Shown piece by piece: positions 34,744-44,825 of a stretch of 64,000 bases of DNA. The stretch's first letter is position 1. Each line of letters opens with the position of its first letter. This DNA comes from Lagopus muta (lineage: Eukaryota; Chordata; Aves; Galliformes; Phasianidae): assembly GCF_023343835.1 (NCBI RefSeq), contig NC_064447.1, positions 1,488,001-1,552,000 on the forward strand. The letters are read 5' to 3'. The translations under genes and the position numbers were made by a program. The notes under the pieces are model-generated. The model did no database searches. It worked only from the letters and a program-made list of their open reading frames with translations, and was not told the DNA's origin.

Positions 34744-37700
34744 CTGCAGAGAGACAGAGGTGGGAGATGGGCGGTGAGGGAAGCACGGGGCAGACCGCCG
34801 GGGAGAGGCGGATCCCTCGGTACATCCCTGCCAGCCGCGGCGCTGTGCCCGGCCGGGTGGTCCCAGCCCTCAGCCCACATGAACCCTGTGGCTCCGAGCG
34901 CTCATCGAGGGGCTCTGCTGATTTATGCCAGCCAGGAGCCTCTCCTTTGAACTCAGTTCTTCGAGGAGAACATCTTAAAACGCTGTCAAGCAGGCGTGTC
35001 CTGAGCTCTGCAACTTCAAATGCCACGTGGGCAGCCTGCCAGGAACCCGGGGCTGCGCTTCAGTTGCACAGAAATCTATGGGACTTTCTTAAATGGAAAA
35101 TAAATTCCGCGAGTCAGCTTTCCCTCTGCTTCTACCATCCCTGCCGGGTGAAGAGAACCCGGCTACCAGAGCTCCCATCTGCCCCTCTGCCTGCAGGGAA
35201 CCGAGCGGGGCAGAGCCCTGCACTGGGACACAGCTCTTCCTGCACCTCTGAGGGTGCACACACACGGACGGAGCAGAGGAGCAGAGGCCGTGGAGCCCTG
35301 CATGGCACCACCTAGCCGCCATCCCCCTCGGATCCCTTACAGCCTAGCCCAGGCTCTCAGCAGTGTGGGCTGAGCTGCCGGGGCCACGGGGAACCCCATC
35401 CTGCAGCAGGGGTGGACAGGAGCCGGGTCAGCAGCTGGGGCACCTCCTGCACAGCAGAGGATGCAGAGGGCAGAGCCAGGCAAGGGCCACACATGGTGCC
35501 ATCCTCCCCCATCCTGCCTGGGCACGGCACAGCCACACCGCTGCCCTCAGCGGGCGCCGGTACCTTGACACTGGTCTCTTTGGAGAGTCCGGTTTCGTAC
35601 TGAGGGCAGACCCGCAAGGTGACAGAGCCCGGCTTCTTCCCAGCGGGTTGCTCTGGAGGTTCCTGGAAGCTCGGAGTCCACTCGGCCGAGCGTGTGCGGC
35701 CGTGCTCGGGGCTGTGCGTGGAGCCAGTCCCTGGCCTGCCCTGACTGCCGTGCCCGCCGGTCCTGCTCTCCGTCGGGGAGCTATCGACGGAACCGGGACA
35801 TGATTTCCTGGTCACCGGGCAGAGCGGCTTGGGGAAGTCCAGGCTGTTGGTCCGCACGCAGTAGGCCTGCCGCTTCTCCGTGACGCGCAGCAGCTCGATC
35901 TGACGGCTGGGCAGCACGAAGTCGCTGTCGTAGAGCTCTGGGGGCGGCCGGGGCTCCGGTGGGGCCAGCGGTGCGGGCTGCAGCTCGTGGCTCTGCAGGA
36001 CGTCAGGGGCACTGTCCCGCAGGCTGCGCGCCGCCCGCCGCCCGCAGCACTCGGGCCCCAAGGACACCAGGTCCAGCTCCTTGGGGCTCTGCGCCCTGCT
36101 GGAGTCGTAGTCGCTGTCAGTGGCCAGGAACACCTCGGAGGAGCCCTCCTCATCCGAGAGCCCGTGCAGGTCTGCGGGGGAAGCACAGAGGGGCTGTTGG
36201 CCGCTGGGTGTCTGCAGCGTGCTGGAGCCGTGCGGTGCCAGGTCCTTACCGGAGCTGAGCTTACGGCTGCTGTCTGGTGAGGGTGCTGGGGAGGGAAGGA
36301 AGTCGAGGTGGGATGAGGAGGAGTGGGTTTTCTCCTTCATGGCTCCGCTGGAGGTGCTGAGGAAGCCATTGAGGGACAGGCCGCAGGAGGGCTGCTTGTA
36401 GCGGGCATGCTGCAGGGCATCCATCATCCAGCGCATCTCGCGCCAGATCTCCTCCATTTGCTGCCAGAGCAGGAAAGAAAGGATCCCTTTCATGGAACAA
36501 ACCACCACCACAAAAAAAACGAGCTGAACCCCCACCTATCCCCACACACTTTTCCTGAGAGGCCCAGAGGAAGCATCCAGCTCTCTAACCAGGACTTTAA
36601 CACAACTACTTAGGAAGAACTCACCAGACCAAGTCCTTGACACTGCAGTGTCCCTGTGGCAAAGCAGCATGCAGTCCCCTACGTACGATCCTGCAGCCCT
36701 CCCAGCACATCCCTGTCCCAGCCACATCCCACACTCAGCCCGGCTCACTGCTCTGGTACCTGGATGTACTCCTGAACCTGCTGGTGCCGCTGCTTGGCAG
36801 TGGAAAGCTCGCTGTCGGAGAAGGCTTCCCTGAGGCTCTGCTGCGAGAGGAGGGACTCCAGCTCCAGGAGGGCAGACACCTGGCAGTACTGCGTGATGAA
36901 CTCCCGGTCATACGTGAAGAAGTGCACTGAGGGATGAACGAGAGGAAGGGAATGAAAAATGTCACGTCCCTATGGGTCCCTCCCCTCCTGCTCAATGCAG
37001 AAGGGAGGCAATGCTCTCCTCTAGCTGGCCTGGAGCAGCGAGGAGCCGCCAGCATCCCCCCCTCTGTCCTGGGGGAACACAGACAGCCCATCCCAAGGGG
37101 AGAGCACCATGGACAGGTGTGGGCAGTGTGGGTCACCGCTCTTCTCACCCAGCTCGAATATCTGCAGTGGCAGTGTGAGGAAGCCAGACTGTGGAGTATA
37201 GGGGTTGTTCTGGCCTGGCGCTGTGCAGACGTCATCTGAGGGAGGCAGCAGCAGCAAGAAGGAGACCTGACCCCCAAAGTCTAGCACCTCTTGGCTGTAC
37301 AGACGGAAATCTTTCGCCTGCAAGAGTCCGTCCAAAAGACACCTCAAGTAATGGCTGCAAATGTCACCTCCCATGACCCTGGACCTCGGCTCCCACCCGC
37401 ACCTCTTGCAATGGGATGTTGACCAGAGCCATCAGCTCCTTGATGGCCACCTGGAGCTCCTGAAACAAGTGGTTTGGTGATGTCTCATTCTCAGACTCCA
37501 CAGAAACGGGTTCTTCCATGCCGGCCATCTTCTGCAGCCATTCCCACTCCTCCCTGAAAGACAGCACGCAGACACATGCTGGATGGAGCAACTCAGGTAG
37601 CTCAAACAAACAATCCCGATGAGAGCCATGCTGGCTCATCTGCTCCACCCTGCATGGCACTCCACTCCAAGGGACATGGGAGCTGCAATGGCAGCAGGAG

Positions 37701-40700
37701 ACCTTGGTTTGCTTCATGCCCACATGGCAGGGATGGAGCTGAGAGGTGATGCTGCTGCTTCCTGGAGCTCATGAGCAGGAGGCAGAAGCCAAGGATGCTC
37801 TAGGGCTGGATGAGGCAGTGAGACCTGGCTGCCCCCAAAGCCCCACCTGGAGATGTTGGGGTTGGAGCGGATCTTCACATGGCACAGGATGTTGGGGAGC
37901 TGCTCAGGCACAAGCACCCGGATCTGGTCCACAGCACTGCAGAGCTTCAGGTAGCCCAAGTAGAGGCCCGGAGGGAGGGCATGGCTGCTCCGCTGGTGGT
38001 AAGCCAGCTTGTCCTGGGGAGACAGGAACCGCTGGAGAGAGCCAGCCTTTGTGGCAGGGTTCTCTCCAGCCCTTGTGGGACAGGTCAGGACAGCCTCGGT
38101 GCGCCGGTCAGGACCAGCGGCTGTGCCCCCAGCCTGTTATCTGATTGTGGAGCAGCACCTGCACGGAGATGAGCAGTGAGTCCAGGGCAGTGGGCTCCTC
38201 TGGGGAGGACACAGACTTGCGGCTCGTCTGCAGCTTGCAGATGGGCACCCAGCGCACGCTCTCAAAGGTCTGGTTGGTCTTCACCTCCTTCAGGGTGACA
38301 ATGAGGATGTTGCCCTGCTTGTCTTTGATGGGCTCAAAGAAGACTTGCCCCAGGTCCTGGATGCCCAGCAGCCCCTGCACATAGCAGTGAAAGACAAGAG
38401 AAAGCAACAGGTCAGGGGACAGTGCTCTGCTGCTGGAAACCAGTCCCAGAACAGTCCTTGGTCCCTCCCTCTGCCATGGAGCTAGCACATTACTGTCCCC
38501 GTGAGGGGACCCACTGGTGATGACAAGGTGATGGCATCACCTGCTCCTGCTGGCCCAGCTGCAACCTGGTTGCACTGGGGACATTCCCACATGCTGTTCC
38601 AAAGGAGCCAGCTCCCAGCACCCCCAAAAAGCGCCCTGCAAGGCAGCAGGGACAGAGTGCTGCGCTCGCTCCCACCCCCCCACCTTCACCTGCATTTGCG
38701 AGATGGCCAGCAGCATCTTGAAGCGCGTCTGTAGGATGCAGGAGCAGGATGACTGGGAGACGGTGACGCACTGCCGCAGCCACAGGATCTCGTCCCACAT
38801 GCACGACACCTGCAGCACAAGCAGCAGCCATCACTGCCAGCAACCCAGCTGAGCCACCTCCCACAAAAGTGCTTTGAGGAAAACCTCCTCGCGATTCACG
38901 CTGGGATGGGAAGGTGCACGTGCACGGATCACTTTCAGCAGCAGGGGTGCATTTTCTTACACCGAAGGCACCCCTCCTAAAGAGGTTTCTGCCAAGAGGG
39001 TGTGCTCCCTCTTTCTCTCTTGGCAGATTAGGATCCTCCAGCAAGAGATTTTGTGCTTGAGCTGCCCACCCGCCTTTTTAGTGAGAGCAGAGGCTCAGGC
39101 AGCAGCATCCTACTCTGCATGGGAGAGGCAGAACCAAGGATGAAGCTTCAAGGAAGGCACCCTGCAGTTCAAGACACCCCTGGAGAGCACAGCATCCAGT
39201 GTGGTGGCTGCCACCATCCAACCAGTGCCTGGGCTGGTGGCAGTTGAGGGAGGAGACACAGGCTGCAAGCACAGCTGCCACACCACAGCGCAGAGCACGA
39301 GACCATGGGGCCATTTACCTTGGTGAACCACAGAAAGTCCTGCATGAGCAGGCAGGAGTAGGTGTCATCGATCTCCACCACCGGTATCTGGTCTTCGTGG
39401 GTCACCAGGATGTTGTCGTCCTTGTAGAAGATGGCTGTTAGGTAGAGGCCCCTGCATGGGAGGACAGACAAGCTGTGGGGTCACCCATGGCACTGCTTCC
39501 CAAAGTGTCTCCCTGGAGGGCAGAGGAGGTGTCCATGGGTCTGAGCTCCTCTCCAGCACCCCGTAGGCAGTGCAGCAGAAAAGGCACTCGTGGGAGAGTG
39601 GCAGCAGGACCAGGAACCTGCATGGGCAGCAAGGTCAGCCTGGCTAACACCATGTCTGACACAAGCAAGGGAGGTGTGGACAGGCTTGAAGCATGAAGGT
39701 GGGAGGGTGGCAGGGTCTGGAGGACGGTGAGGTGTTGGGCAATGCATGGAGATGTTATAGAGATTTGAATAGAGGCACAGCTTGATCAGTCCAAGCAGAA
39801 ACATTTGATTTCCAAGAGATGGGATTGGTCCCCATCCCGAGCCCTGGCTGGGTAGTCCCATGTCCCCGTGGGGTGAAGGGCTGTGACATCCCTGCACATG
39901 AGCCTCTCACCGCTTCAGTGTCTTGAGGAACTTGCTGCCGGGGTGGAAGAGGTGCTTGAGGCTCCTGGAGACCGAGTGCTTTCTGCTCTGGGGCTGGTTC
40001 TTGCAGGGCTCTGCGAGGCAGGAAGCAGAGGCATGAGAACAAGAGCAGCTCTGGAAGCCCAGGCGAAGGATCTGTGGGCTCTTCTTGTGCTTCCCCTGCC
40101 TGAGATGCTTCCCTGCTGCACCCACCCCATTCCTATGTGCCACCCCAACCCTTTGTGCCATACTGACTGACACTCTGGGGGGCCACGCCGTGCTGCAGGC
40201 TCACCGTGACAAATGCAGTGCTGGTGGACGGTCTTCACCTGGCCCAGCAGATGGTCCAGAGCTTCAGCCTGGCCTCTCCGTCGTGGAGCCCGGCCATCAT
40301 ACTCCCGCCAGTCTGCAGGGACAGCGTCAGTGTTACCCCCATGCAACCCTCGCTGTGGGGATGCCCCATCCCTGGTACCCCAACAGGACAGGGAGTCCCC
40401 CCTGCTACATTCTCTGAGGCCCCACCTGCAGTACTGCGTCCAGCTCTGGCCCCAGCACAGGGATGTGGGGCTGTTGGAGAGCGGATGGAGGAGGATGTGG
40501 GGATGTCAGAGGATGGAGCACCTCTGCTATGGGGACAGGTGAGGGATGGGGGTTTAGCCTGGGGAAGGGGAAGCTCTGGGAAGACTTTACAGTGGCCTTC
40601 CAGTGCCTAAAGGAGGTTACAGGAAAGCTGGGAGGGACTCTTTTATCAGGGGTGTGGTGACAGGACAAGGGGGAATAGCTTTAAACTAAGAGATGGGAGA

Positions 40701-43700
40701 TTTAGGCGAGACGTAAGGAGGAAATTTTTCTCTCAGAGGGTGGTGATGTGCTGGCACTGCTGCCCAGAGCTATGGGTGCCCATCCCTGGAGGTGCCAATG
40801 GCCATGGATGGGCCCTGATCAGTCTGCTCTATGGGAGCCCACAGGGTTGGAACCAGATGGGTAAGGTCCCCCCAGCCCAAACCATGCCATATGTTGAGGA
40901 TCCACTGTCCTCCCCCAGGCAGCAGGACCAGGACATGCAGCACATCTGGGGACCAAGAGCCACCCTGGGGGCAGTGCTGCCACAAATGGGGCAGAGGAAG
41001 CTAAACCAGCAGCACCCCAGGGCCACCAGCTGTCCTGCAGAGGGGGGATGGCAGAGGTCAGAGACAAGGTCCTGTCTGTTGCTGCCACTCTTCACAGGGC
41101 TTAAAAAATCAAACTCTTTCCAGTGCCTTTCTCCAAGTCTTCCCTGGAGCTGCAGCTGAGCATGGGGTTCCCAGGTAACACAGCTGAGCTCCATGGGACC
41201 AGGACGGGGCAATGACACTTGTACACTAATTGCTTTGCACACCCCCTATCCTGCCTGCTGCTGTTTTCCATGGAAAGTTCAGCTCTGTTAACTTCAGTTG
41301 AGGTTGGCCACTATTTTTAGGAGCTTTAAAAACACCCAGGGAGGTGCCTGACTATATTCTGCTGGGCTGGGGAGGGATCCTTGGTGAGGGGAGAAATATT
41401 AATGGAGATAAAAGCAAGAAAAGTCAGTTATGTCTGATTCATTTCAGCTGCACTCTGTATCTGCACCATGCAGATCTGACCTGTGCTGGACAGCAAAAGG
41501 ACTGCAAGGGAGCAAACAGCAACAATACCTGCTGCCAGGGCAGGGCACAGCCAGCATGCTGCAAGAGCTGGGCAACCCATTTATGCATCAGTGTGTGTGC
41601 AAATGTATAAGAGATGCCACAGGCTGGAGGCAGCATCCCCCAAAAGGCAGAGCTGATGGCTCTAAGGCTGAGCCCCACAGCCACTCTGCCCACTCCAGGG
41701 CCAATCAGCAAACTCCAAATGCTGAATCCAGCTCTGAATCCACCCCTGCTCCACGAGACCTAATACCTCATCCCCAAAGCTCCCCCCCTCCTGCCCCATC
41801 CCACAGCCAGGTGCTGTACTTACTGGAAGGGATGGCAAATGGGGGCACTGAGGCTTGTGCGGGTCCCCAGCCCTTCATGTTGTAGGCAGACACCTGGACA
41901 TAGTAAGCTGTGCCCTGCGGGGGGAAACAGTGCTCAGGATGGTGGTACTCAGGATATGGGGCAGGTAGGTGGGGAGGAACCTCAGAACACGGCAAGGAGC
42001 ACAAAACTGGACCTCATAGCCTGCTACCCGGTCTGACTACCCCCAGCATCACTGCACATGTGATGGATGGGCTGGAACATGCTCCCTGCCCAGGGCTCTG
42101 CCCCGTGCTGTCCTTCAGTGGAACAGGACAGCAGCTCCCAGACCGCAGTGCTGCTGGCTTGTCCCAGTACCCCATACCTCATAGAAGGCTTCATCCCACT
42201 CTTTGAACCCACCAGTGCCTCTCTACCCCAGAGCAGGACGTGCTAAACTCCCTTCCTATGCTCCCCCTCATCTCCACTTCTCCCATCCCCCCCCAAGCCC
42301 TCATTCTGCCACCGTCCCCCTGCCCAACAAGCTGCCATCATGTCCATCTGCCCCACACACAGAGCCCGGCTCCAAGTCTGTCTGCACTCTGCTGCCCCCA
42401 CAGCCCGGCCCCCAACTCACCGAGGTCAGCCCACGGATAGTGTAGTGCAGGCTCTTCAGCTTGTCCACCACAGCCTCCCCAGCCAGCGGTGAGAAGGAGG
42501 GGGAGCAGCTCCACTCCACTGCAACGAGAGACCTCGAGGTGCTGCATCCATGGAGCACCAGAGGAGAGGAGGGGACAGGGGGGTGACCAGCCAAAGCCAG
42601 GGGACACAGCCTGATGAGTGAGCGGTGGGCCGCAAGCCTGCGATGCTGATGGGAGGGATTTTCCCCAAAGCCAAAGTATCTTTTTAAATGGGTGAGGGGC
42701 ACAGGAGCAGATGCAAACCCCACCTGGGCACTGCTCTGGCAGGACCCAGACTGATGGTGGTAGGACAAGGGGGAACAGTTTTAAACTAAAAGAGGGGAGA
42801 TGTAGTTTGGATGTGAGGAGGAAATTTTTTACCGAGAGGGTAGTGAGACATTGGCACTGCTGCCCAGAGCTGTGGGTCTGTGGGTGTCCCATCCCTGCAG
42901 GTGCCAATGGCCACGGGTGTGCCCTGGGCAGCCTGAGCTGGGGGCGGGGGGGACAGCCAGTCCATGGCAGGGGTCGGGCTGGGGGGGGGTTGCAAGTCTC
43001 CTTCCAACCCAACTGTGCTGTGATACCGTGGTTTTATGGCTCAGAGGAGCACAAGCATGGCAAAGCCATGTGCCTGCAGGACAGGAGGGTAGAAAACAAG
43101 CAGCACCTTGAAGTTTGCTTTGGTTCAGGTGGGTGATTTAATCCAGCTTGGGCTGTTTGGCCGGAGGACATGCCATGCCACAGAGTGCCAGGGCTGTGCC
43201 ACAGCTCAGTGGGGGCTCAGCAGCCCCCTGCAAGGCAGCACGGCGTGCGCAGAGTGAGCCCCCATCACATCCCATTCGCACACCCAGGATGCTTGCTGTC
43301 GCCACGTGCTCAGCAATGACACGGGGACCAGGTCCTTACCCTTGTACTTGGTGACGACGGCCGAGTTGACACTGAGGGGCTCACAGAAGGTCACCTGCAC
43401 CGAGGAGCTGCTGGCCACCGAAAGGTGGACATTAGCAGGAGGGTCTGGCACTCCTGGGGAAAGAGAATGCAGGGGATGACTACAGTGAGAGCGGCCACTT
43501 CCAACCCCACCATCCACCCAGGGGCACCTCCATAGCAAGCCGGTGCAGCCCACACCTCCTCTCCGGCCCCCATATGGCCCCAATCCCTCCTCAGCTCTCA
43601 GCAGGACTCACGGGCGTGCTCAAACCCTGCCTTCATGCGCTTGTACAGCCGGAACCGCCACTCCCAGGCCTTCAGCTGCTTCTCCTTCTCCGAGCAGTCG

Positions 43701-44809
43701 GCGTTGGGGGCCTCGTTCACCACCTGAGCTGTCAGCTCATTGACGCGCTGCTCCGCTTCCCGCACCAGTGTGGAGAGGTGCAGTGAGCGGCTCTCCAGGC
43801 TGACGACTGCACAGGGGCCGAGGGGAGAGCAGGAGGAATGGGAAAGAGGTGAGGGGAGGGTGGTGAGGAGCAGCACCTCTGGGAGCAGCACCTCTGTGCT
43901 GGCACCAAAGCCCAGCTCTGAGGCAGCATCTCCCCGGCATGCACTTGGGCTCCTTGCCCTCACAGCACCATTACCATTTGATTCCCTGCTCTGAAATGTG
44001 GGGCCAGCACCATCCCCAACTGCTCCATGGCGTGCACAGCATGAAAAATGGGCTCTGCTGCCCAAGCTGGAGCACTGGGGTGCAACACAGCCTGCTCCCA
44101 CCCACCACACACACATCCCCCCAGGAATGGGAGGAAGTCCACCAGGCCACCCAAAGCCTCACGCTGTCCCCACTGCCTCTGCTTGTCCCCAGGCAACTCA
44201 CAGTGCGGGCTCTCCTTCGCTCCCGCCTGCAGCAGAGCCCTGGCGATGGGCGCGTTGTTGGTCATGATGGCGATGTCCAGGGGCAGCAGCCCCTCGCTGT
44301 TGGGGGTGTTGAGATCCAGCTCCTCAGGGCTGTACTGCTTCAGCAGCTCCTGCACCCTGTCCAGGTCCTGAAGCTCCACAGCCTCAAAGAGAGCAGCATT
44401 GCTCTGAAACTGGATGGAGGAAGATGCGCGGTTTGGCTGGGCACGGAGCAGCCTCCTGCACCCAACACCCCTAATGCCAACAGGAGGCCTTTGGAGACAC
44501 AGCTGACAGTGCTGAGTGATCGTACCACTCCTTGACAGCTCCACTCCACGCACCCATGGGTTTCATGGCCCCCGTAGTGCTCCCATCCCCTTCTCCCCTC
44601 CTCCGAGGGACAGTGATTCTTACCAGGTAGGACTTGCGGGGCTTCTCCTTCTCGCCCCGTCCCGCCAGGCTGCCCTCATCGAAGGATGTGTAGTTGACAC
44701 GGAACTTCCCCGAGAGGTTTCGGTACAGCCTTTTGGCCGCATTTGGGGAGGATGGGCCCGGCGGCTTCCTGGCCTGTGCCAGCTGCAGGTCCCGCATCTG
44801 CTGCGTCAT
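34456..44809 (-). CDS. ANKFN1L: ANKFN1-like protein (ankyrin, fibronectin III, Ras-association), 17 joined exons
   Basis: Seen: 17 minus-strand coding blocks (44,809 to 34,456) all have AG/GT borders and agreeing phases. Joined, they total 3,408 nt, or 1,135 codons plus stop (1,109 if a 78-nt intron in the large exon is removed). Domains: basic N-terminus with [10 protein letters not shown]; ankyrin repeats (about 63-131); coiled linker (132-196); fibronectin III (197-297); a long family-specific region (298-741) including [33 protein letters not shown] and [17 protein letters not shown]; a Ser/Pro-rich segment with [18 protein letters not shown]; a C-terminal Ras-association domain. Known: relatives are fly wide awake and mouse Ankfn1/mWAKE (Nmf9), intracellular neuronal proteins linked to sleep, arousal and excitability. 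Inference: the NOG2 neighbour suggests the ANKFN1 paralogue rather than ANKFN1 itself. The ATG at 44,809 (MTQQM) is the first in frame, though an upstream exon at 57.8 kb extends the frame without an ATG. The symbol is provisional. Confidence 0.93.
35564..36460 (-). CDS. ANKFN1L: ANKFN1-like large Ser/Pro-rich exon
   Basis: An open block of 299 codons that starts [16 protein letters not shown] (conserved helical segment) and runs through a disordered Ser/Pro region to the first strand of the Ras-association domain. The donor is AAG|GTACCG. It includes a possible in-frame 78-nt intron (36,172-36,249). Confidence 0.9.
36172..36249 (-). other. ANKFN1L: Possible 78-nt in-frame mini-intron
   Basis: A donor CG|GTAAGGACC (36,249) and an acceptor TGCTTCCCCCGCAG (36,172) flank 78 nt that can also be read through as 26 codons. 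Splicing would join ...RKLSS to [11 protein letters not shown]. Both forms keep the frame, so the sequence alone cannot decide; the strong sites favour splicing. Confidence 0.5.
36760..36926 (-). CDS. ANKFN1L: ANKFN1-like exon, coiled region
   Basis: Encodes [16 protein letters not shown]...[13 protein letters not shown]...[13 protein letters not shown]. Acceptor CATCCCTCAG, donor CAG|GTACCA; phases agree with both neighbours. Confidence 0.92.
37149..37317 (-). CDS. ANKFN1L: ANKFN1-like exon
   Basis: Encodes [17 protein letters not shown] and the very conserved-looking [18 protein letters not shown]. Acceptor CTCTTGCAG, donor TGG|GTGAGA. Confidence 0.92.
37403..37553 (-). CDS. ANKFN1L: ANKFN1-like exon
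   Basis: Encodes [15 protein letters not shown] through ALVNIPLQE. Acceptor TGTCTTTCAG; the donor GAG|GTGCGG is weaker than most in this gene but phase-correct. Confidence 0.9.
37847..38013 (-). CDS. ANKFN1L: ANKFN1-like exon
   Basis: Encodes [10 protein letters not shown]...[20 protein letters not shown]...[17 protein letters not shown]. Acceptor CTGTCTCCCCAG, donor CAG|GTGGGG. Confidence 0.92.
38159..38374 (-). CDS. ANKFN1L: ANKFN1-like exon
   Basis: Encodes [30 protein letters not shown] and [19 protein letters not shown]. Acceptor CTATGTGCAG. The donor CAG|GTGCTG is non-optimal; it is chosen because the next exon then continues in frame. Confidence 0.9.
38690..38809 (-). CDS. ANKFN1L: ANKFN1-like exon
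   Basis: Forty codons, [19 protein letters not shown] through MLLAISQMQ, notably Cys-rich. Acceptor TTGTGCTGCAG, donor CAG|GTGAAG; phase 0 at both ends. Confidence 0.92.
39319..39451 (-). CDS. ANKFN1L: ANKFN1-like exon
   Basis: Encodes [20 protein letters not shown] and the family hallmark [19 protein letters not shown]. Acceptor CCCATGCAG, donor AAG|GTAAAT. Confidence 0.93.
39911..40010 (-). CDS. ANKFN1L: ANKFN1-like exon
   Basis: Encodes [20 protein letters not shown] through KFLKTLKR, a basic patch. Acceptor TGCCTCGCAG, donor GCG|GTGAGA. Confidence 0.92.
40205..40312 (-). CDS. ANKFN1L: ANKFN1-like exon
   Basis: Encodes [20 protein letters not shown] and [11 protein letters not shown]. 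Acceptor GTCCCTGCAG, donor ACG|GTGAGC. Confidence 0.92.
40405..40890 (+). mobile_element. CR1 LINE fragment inside an ANKFN1-like intron
   Basis: Includes CTGCAGTACTGCGTCCAGCT, ATCAGGGGTGTGGTGACAGG, ACAAGGGGGAATAGCTTTAA, GGCGAGACGTAAGGAGGAAA and CACTGCTGCCCAGAGCTATG. Opposite in orientation to the host gene, 5'-truncated, and ends without a clear tail repeat. Confidence 0.9.
41824..41914 (-). CDS. ANKFN1L: ANKFN1-like exon, end of fibronectin III domain
   Basis: Encodes [20 protein letters not shown], with the Tyr-x-Val-x-Val-x-Ala and Gly-x-Gly pattern that closes an FN3 fold. Acceptor CCCCCCGCAG, donor CCA|GTAAGT. Confidence 0.94.
42421..42518 (-). CDS. ANKFN1L: ANKFN1-like exon, middle of fibronectin III domain
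   Basis: Encodes [19 protein letters not shown] and [13 protein letters not shown]; the VEW and L-x-x-Y positions fit FN3 strands C and E. Acceptor CTCGTTGCAG, donor TCG|GTGAGT. Confidence 0.93.
42740..43040 (+). mobile_element. CR1 LINE 3' fragment inside an ANKFN1-like intron
   Basis: Shows GGACAAGGGGGAACAGTTTT, GATGTGAGGAGGAAATTTTT, ACATTGGCACTGCTGCCCAG, CAAGTCTCCTTCCAACCCAA. It closely resembles the copy at 40,405-40,890 and the copy at 29,325-30,320. Antisense to the gene. Confidence 0.92.
43340..43453 (-). CDS. ANKFN1L: ANKFN1-like exon, start of fibronectin III domain
   Basis: Encodes [20 protein letters not shown] and [14 protein letters not shown], the classic FN3 opening (P-x-P-P, then V-x-V-x-F). 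Acceptor CTTTCCCCAG, donor AGG|GTAAGG. Confidence 0.94.
43612..43806 (-). CDS. ANKFN1L: ANKFN1-like exon, coiled linker
   Basis: Encodes [31 protein letters not shown], and [19 protein letters not shown], a helical and basic linker between ankyrin and FN3 parts. Acceptor CCCTGTGCAG, donor CCC|GTGAGT. Confidence 0.93.
44202..44409 (-). CDS. ANKFN1L: ANKFN1-like exon, ankyrin repeats
   Basis: Encodes [40 protein letters not shown] and [20 protein letters not shown]. The last two show the ankyrin pattern (N-x-x-x-x-G-x-x-P-L-x-x-A, then helix and I/V-x-x-L-L-x-x-G). Acceptor CCTCCATCCAG, donor ACT|GTGAGT. Confidence 0.95.
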
Positions 44810-44825
44810 TTTAGGGGACGATGAC
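44624..44825 (-). CDS. ANKFN1L: ANKFN1-like exon with first in-frame ATG
   Basis: Encodes [20 protein letters not shown], then [20 protein letters not shown] and [19 protein letters not shown]. The ATG is at 44,809. The exon has a good acceptor (GGCCCCAG) 16 nt upstream of that ATG, so it is not a first exon. Its one-base lead-in matches the two-base overhang of the 57.8-kb exon. Confidence 0.92.

Noticed and set aside
35959..36401. Plus-strand frames over the large Ser/Pro-rich exon
   Set aside because: They are antisense shadows of the coding exon in GC-rich DNA.
36735..37277. Longer minus-strand frames overlapping the ANKFN1-like exons at 36.7-37.3 kb
   Set aside because: They are in other frames than the splice-consistent exons and run through introns.
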